Source of the DNA: an uncultured Hyphomicrobiaceae bacterium
Lineage (GTDB): Bacteria > Pseudomonadota > Alphaproteobacteria > Rhizobiales > CAMYJA01
NCBI GenBank assembly: GCA_947258705.1
Contig: CAMYJA010000006.1
Span: 1 to 64,000 of the forward strand
DNA length: 64,000 nt
Direction: 5' to 3'
Both the position numbers and the translations under genes were made by a program. Of this stretch, positions 63,564 through 64,000 are shown in pieces. The stretch's first letter is position 1, and each line of letters opens with the position of its first letter. Under the pieces are notes generated by a model that saw only the letters and a list, made by a program, of their open reading frames with translations, did no database searches and was not told the origin of the DNA.

Positions 63564-64000
63564 TCAAGACCGGAACGCACGACCGATAGCTTCGTTAAAC
63601 GGCTTCAATAACATTCTGAGGGGGGTGCGCGCTCTGGTGCGGATGTAGACTTCGGCGGGCATGCCGGGGAGTAGCGTGACCGTGGACCCGAGGGATTCAC
63701 GCCCATCTTTGGTCAACTCGATCTCGACCGAGAAAAATGGAGCGCCGGTCGACTGGTCTGAAAATCCGGCTGCGGATACTTTTCGCACCACTGCCGGCAG
63801 TGTCGGCACTTTATCGCTGTCGAAGGCCGTCAGATTGACGGATGCTGCCTGGCCTATTTTCACCTGATCCACATCGGTCGGCTTTATTCTCGCCTCGACT
63901 ATGATGAGGTCCCTCTCGGGGATGATACGCAGAATGGGTTTGGCAGGTGATATGACCCCCCCCACAGTGTGAATGGAAAGCGCGTGAACCGTACCCGATT
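63564..64000 (-). CDS. Type I secretion HlyD-family adaptor, C-terminal part (runs off window)
   Basis: The minus-strand frame is open through the right edge, so the ORF track start (GTG 63965) is artificial. The visible ~145 residues match the end of HlyD/PrtE-type periplasmic adaptors: HTVGGVISPAKPILRI, LIIVEARIKPTDVDQV, GQAASVNLTAFD, LLPGMPAEVYIRT and LLKPFNEAIGRAFRS. The adaptor bridges an ABC exporter and TolC for secretion of an unfolded protein. The exporter and substrate must lie beyond the window, if they are linked. Confidence 0.93.
   Translation of the reverse strand, partial: SGTVHALSIHTVGGVISPAKPILRIIPERDLIIVEARIKPTDVDQVKIGQAASVNLTAFDSDKVPTLPAVVRKVSAAGFSDQSTGAPFFSVEIELTKDGRESLGSTVTLLPGMPAEVYIRTRARTPLRMLLKPFNEAIGRAFRS

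Overview
The window looks like an ordinary chromosomal segment of an alphaproteobacterium, probably of the Hyphomicrobiales (Rhizobiales) type. I base this on the block rpmE / DUF1465 (RcdA) / DUF1192 / quinone oxidoreductase, a short HisG paired with HisZ, a TIGR01459-type HAD hydrolase, a perfect CIRCE operator behind an RpoH-like promoter at groESL, and CtrA-type TTAA-N7-TTAAC boxes. Base composition is moderately GC-rich, with AT-rich intergenic DNA. I saw no transposase, integrase, phage gene, rRNA, tRNA or CRISPR array. The genus cannot be named from the sequence.

Layout. 1-623: a left-edge stretch with no recognisable gene, then AT-rich DNA with two perfect CtrA-type boxes. 624-5565: trhO, pepN and an orphan HisKA protein without an ATPase domain. 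5579-7885: a minus-strand operon of an EF-hand protein, an ECF sigma factor, a membrane anti-sigma-like protein and a CpxP-like periplasmic protein. 8163-12080: a MotA-like/OmpA-like stator pair and a lipid/multidrug-type ABC exporter. 12395-15521: rpmE, rcdA-like, DUF1192, a quinone oxidoreductase and PsiE. 15660-19779: HAD hydrolase, a TipF-like degenerate EAL protein and a degenerate SDR, with a control region rich in GANTC. 19881-22687: groES-groEL and a flavin reductase. 22818-26863: a small secreted protein and hisS-hisZ-hisG. 26954-36195: glcDEF, a divergent LysR regulator, a cytochrome c and lutABC. These could together form a hub feeding electrons from 2-hydroxyacids (glycolate, L-lactate) into the respiratory chain.

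36227-46016: a Cys-rich secreted protein, a Tat-exported thioredoxin-like protein, and a surface polysaccharide cluster (WbpM/FlaA1-type dehydratase, two GT4 enzymes, AsnB, a GT87-like membrane enzyme, a GT2). 46028-50118: a periplasmic rhodanese, a PcfJ-like protein and bioD-bioA. 50230-58261: mostly exported or membrane proteins: a trypsin-like protease fused to DUF4384, a PL14-like lyase, a membrane protein paired with a Tat-exported alkaline-phosphatase-like protein, an outer-membrane MetA-pathway-type protein, and a membrane-anchored nuclease of the SNase fold.

58748-64000: a Ser/Thr kinase with a seven-bladed WD40 propeller beyond a membrane segment, divergent from an FHA protein and a PP2C phosphatase, then the C-terminal part of a type I secretion HlyD adaptor running off the window. 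The kinase-FHA-PP2C set, close to several exported enzymes and a type I exporter, is the best candidate for an undescribed signalling system. No single locus stands out as a complete novel system. The other notable points are possible CtrA/CcrM (cell-cycle) control sites and several proteins that keep a fold but lack its usual catalytic parts.
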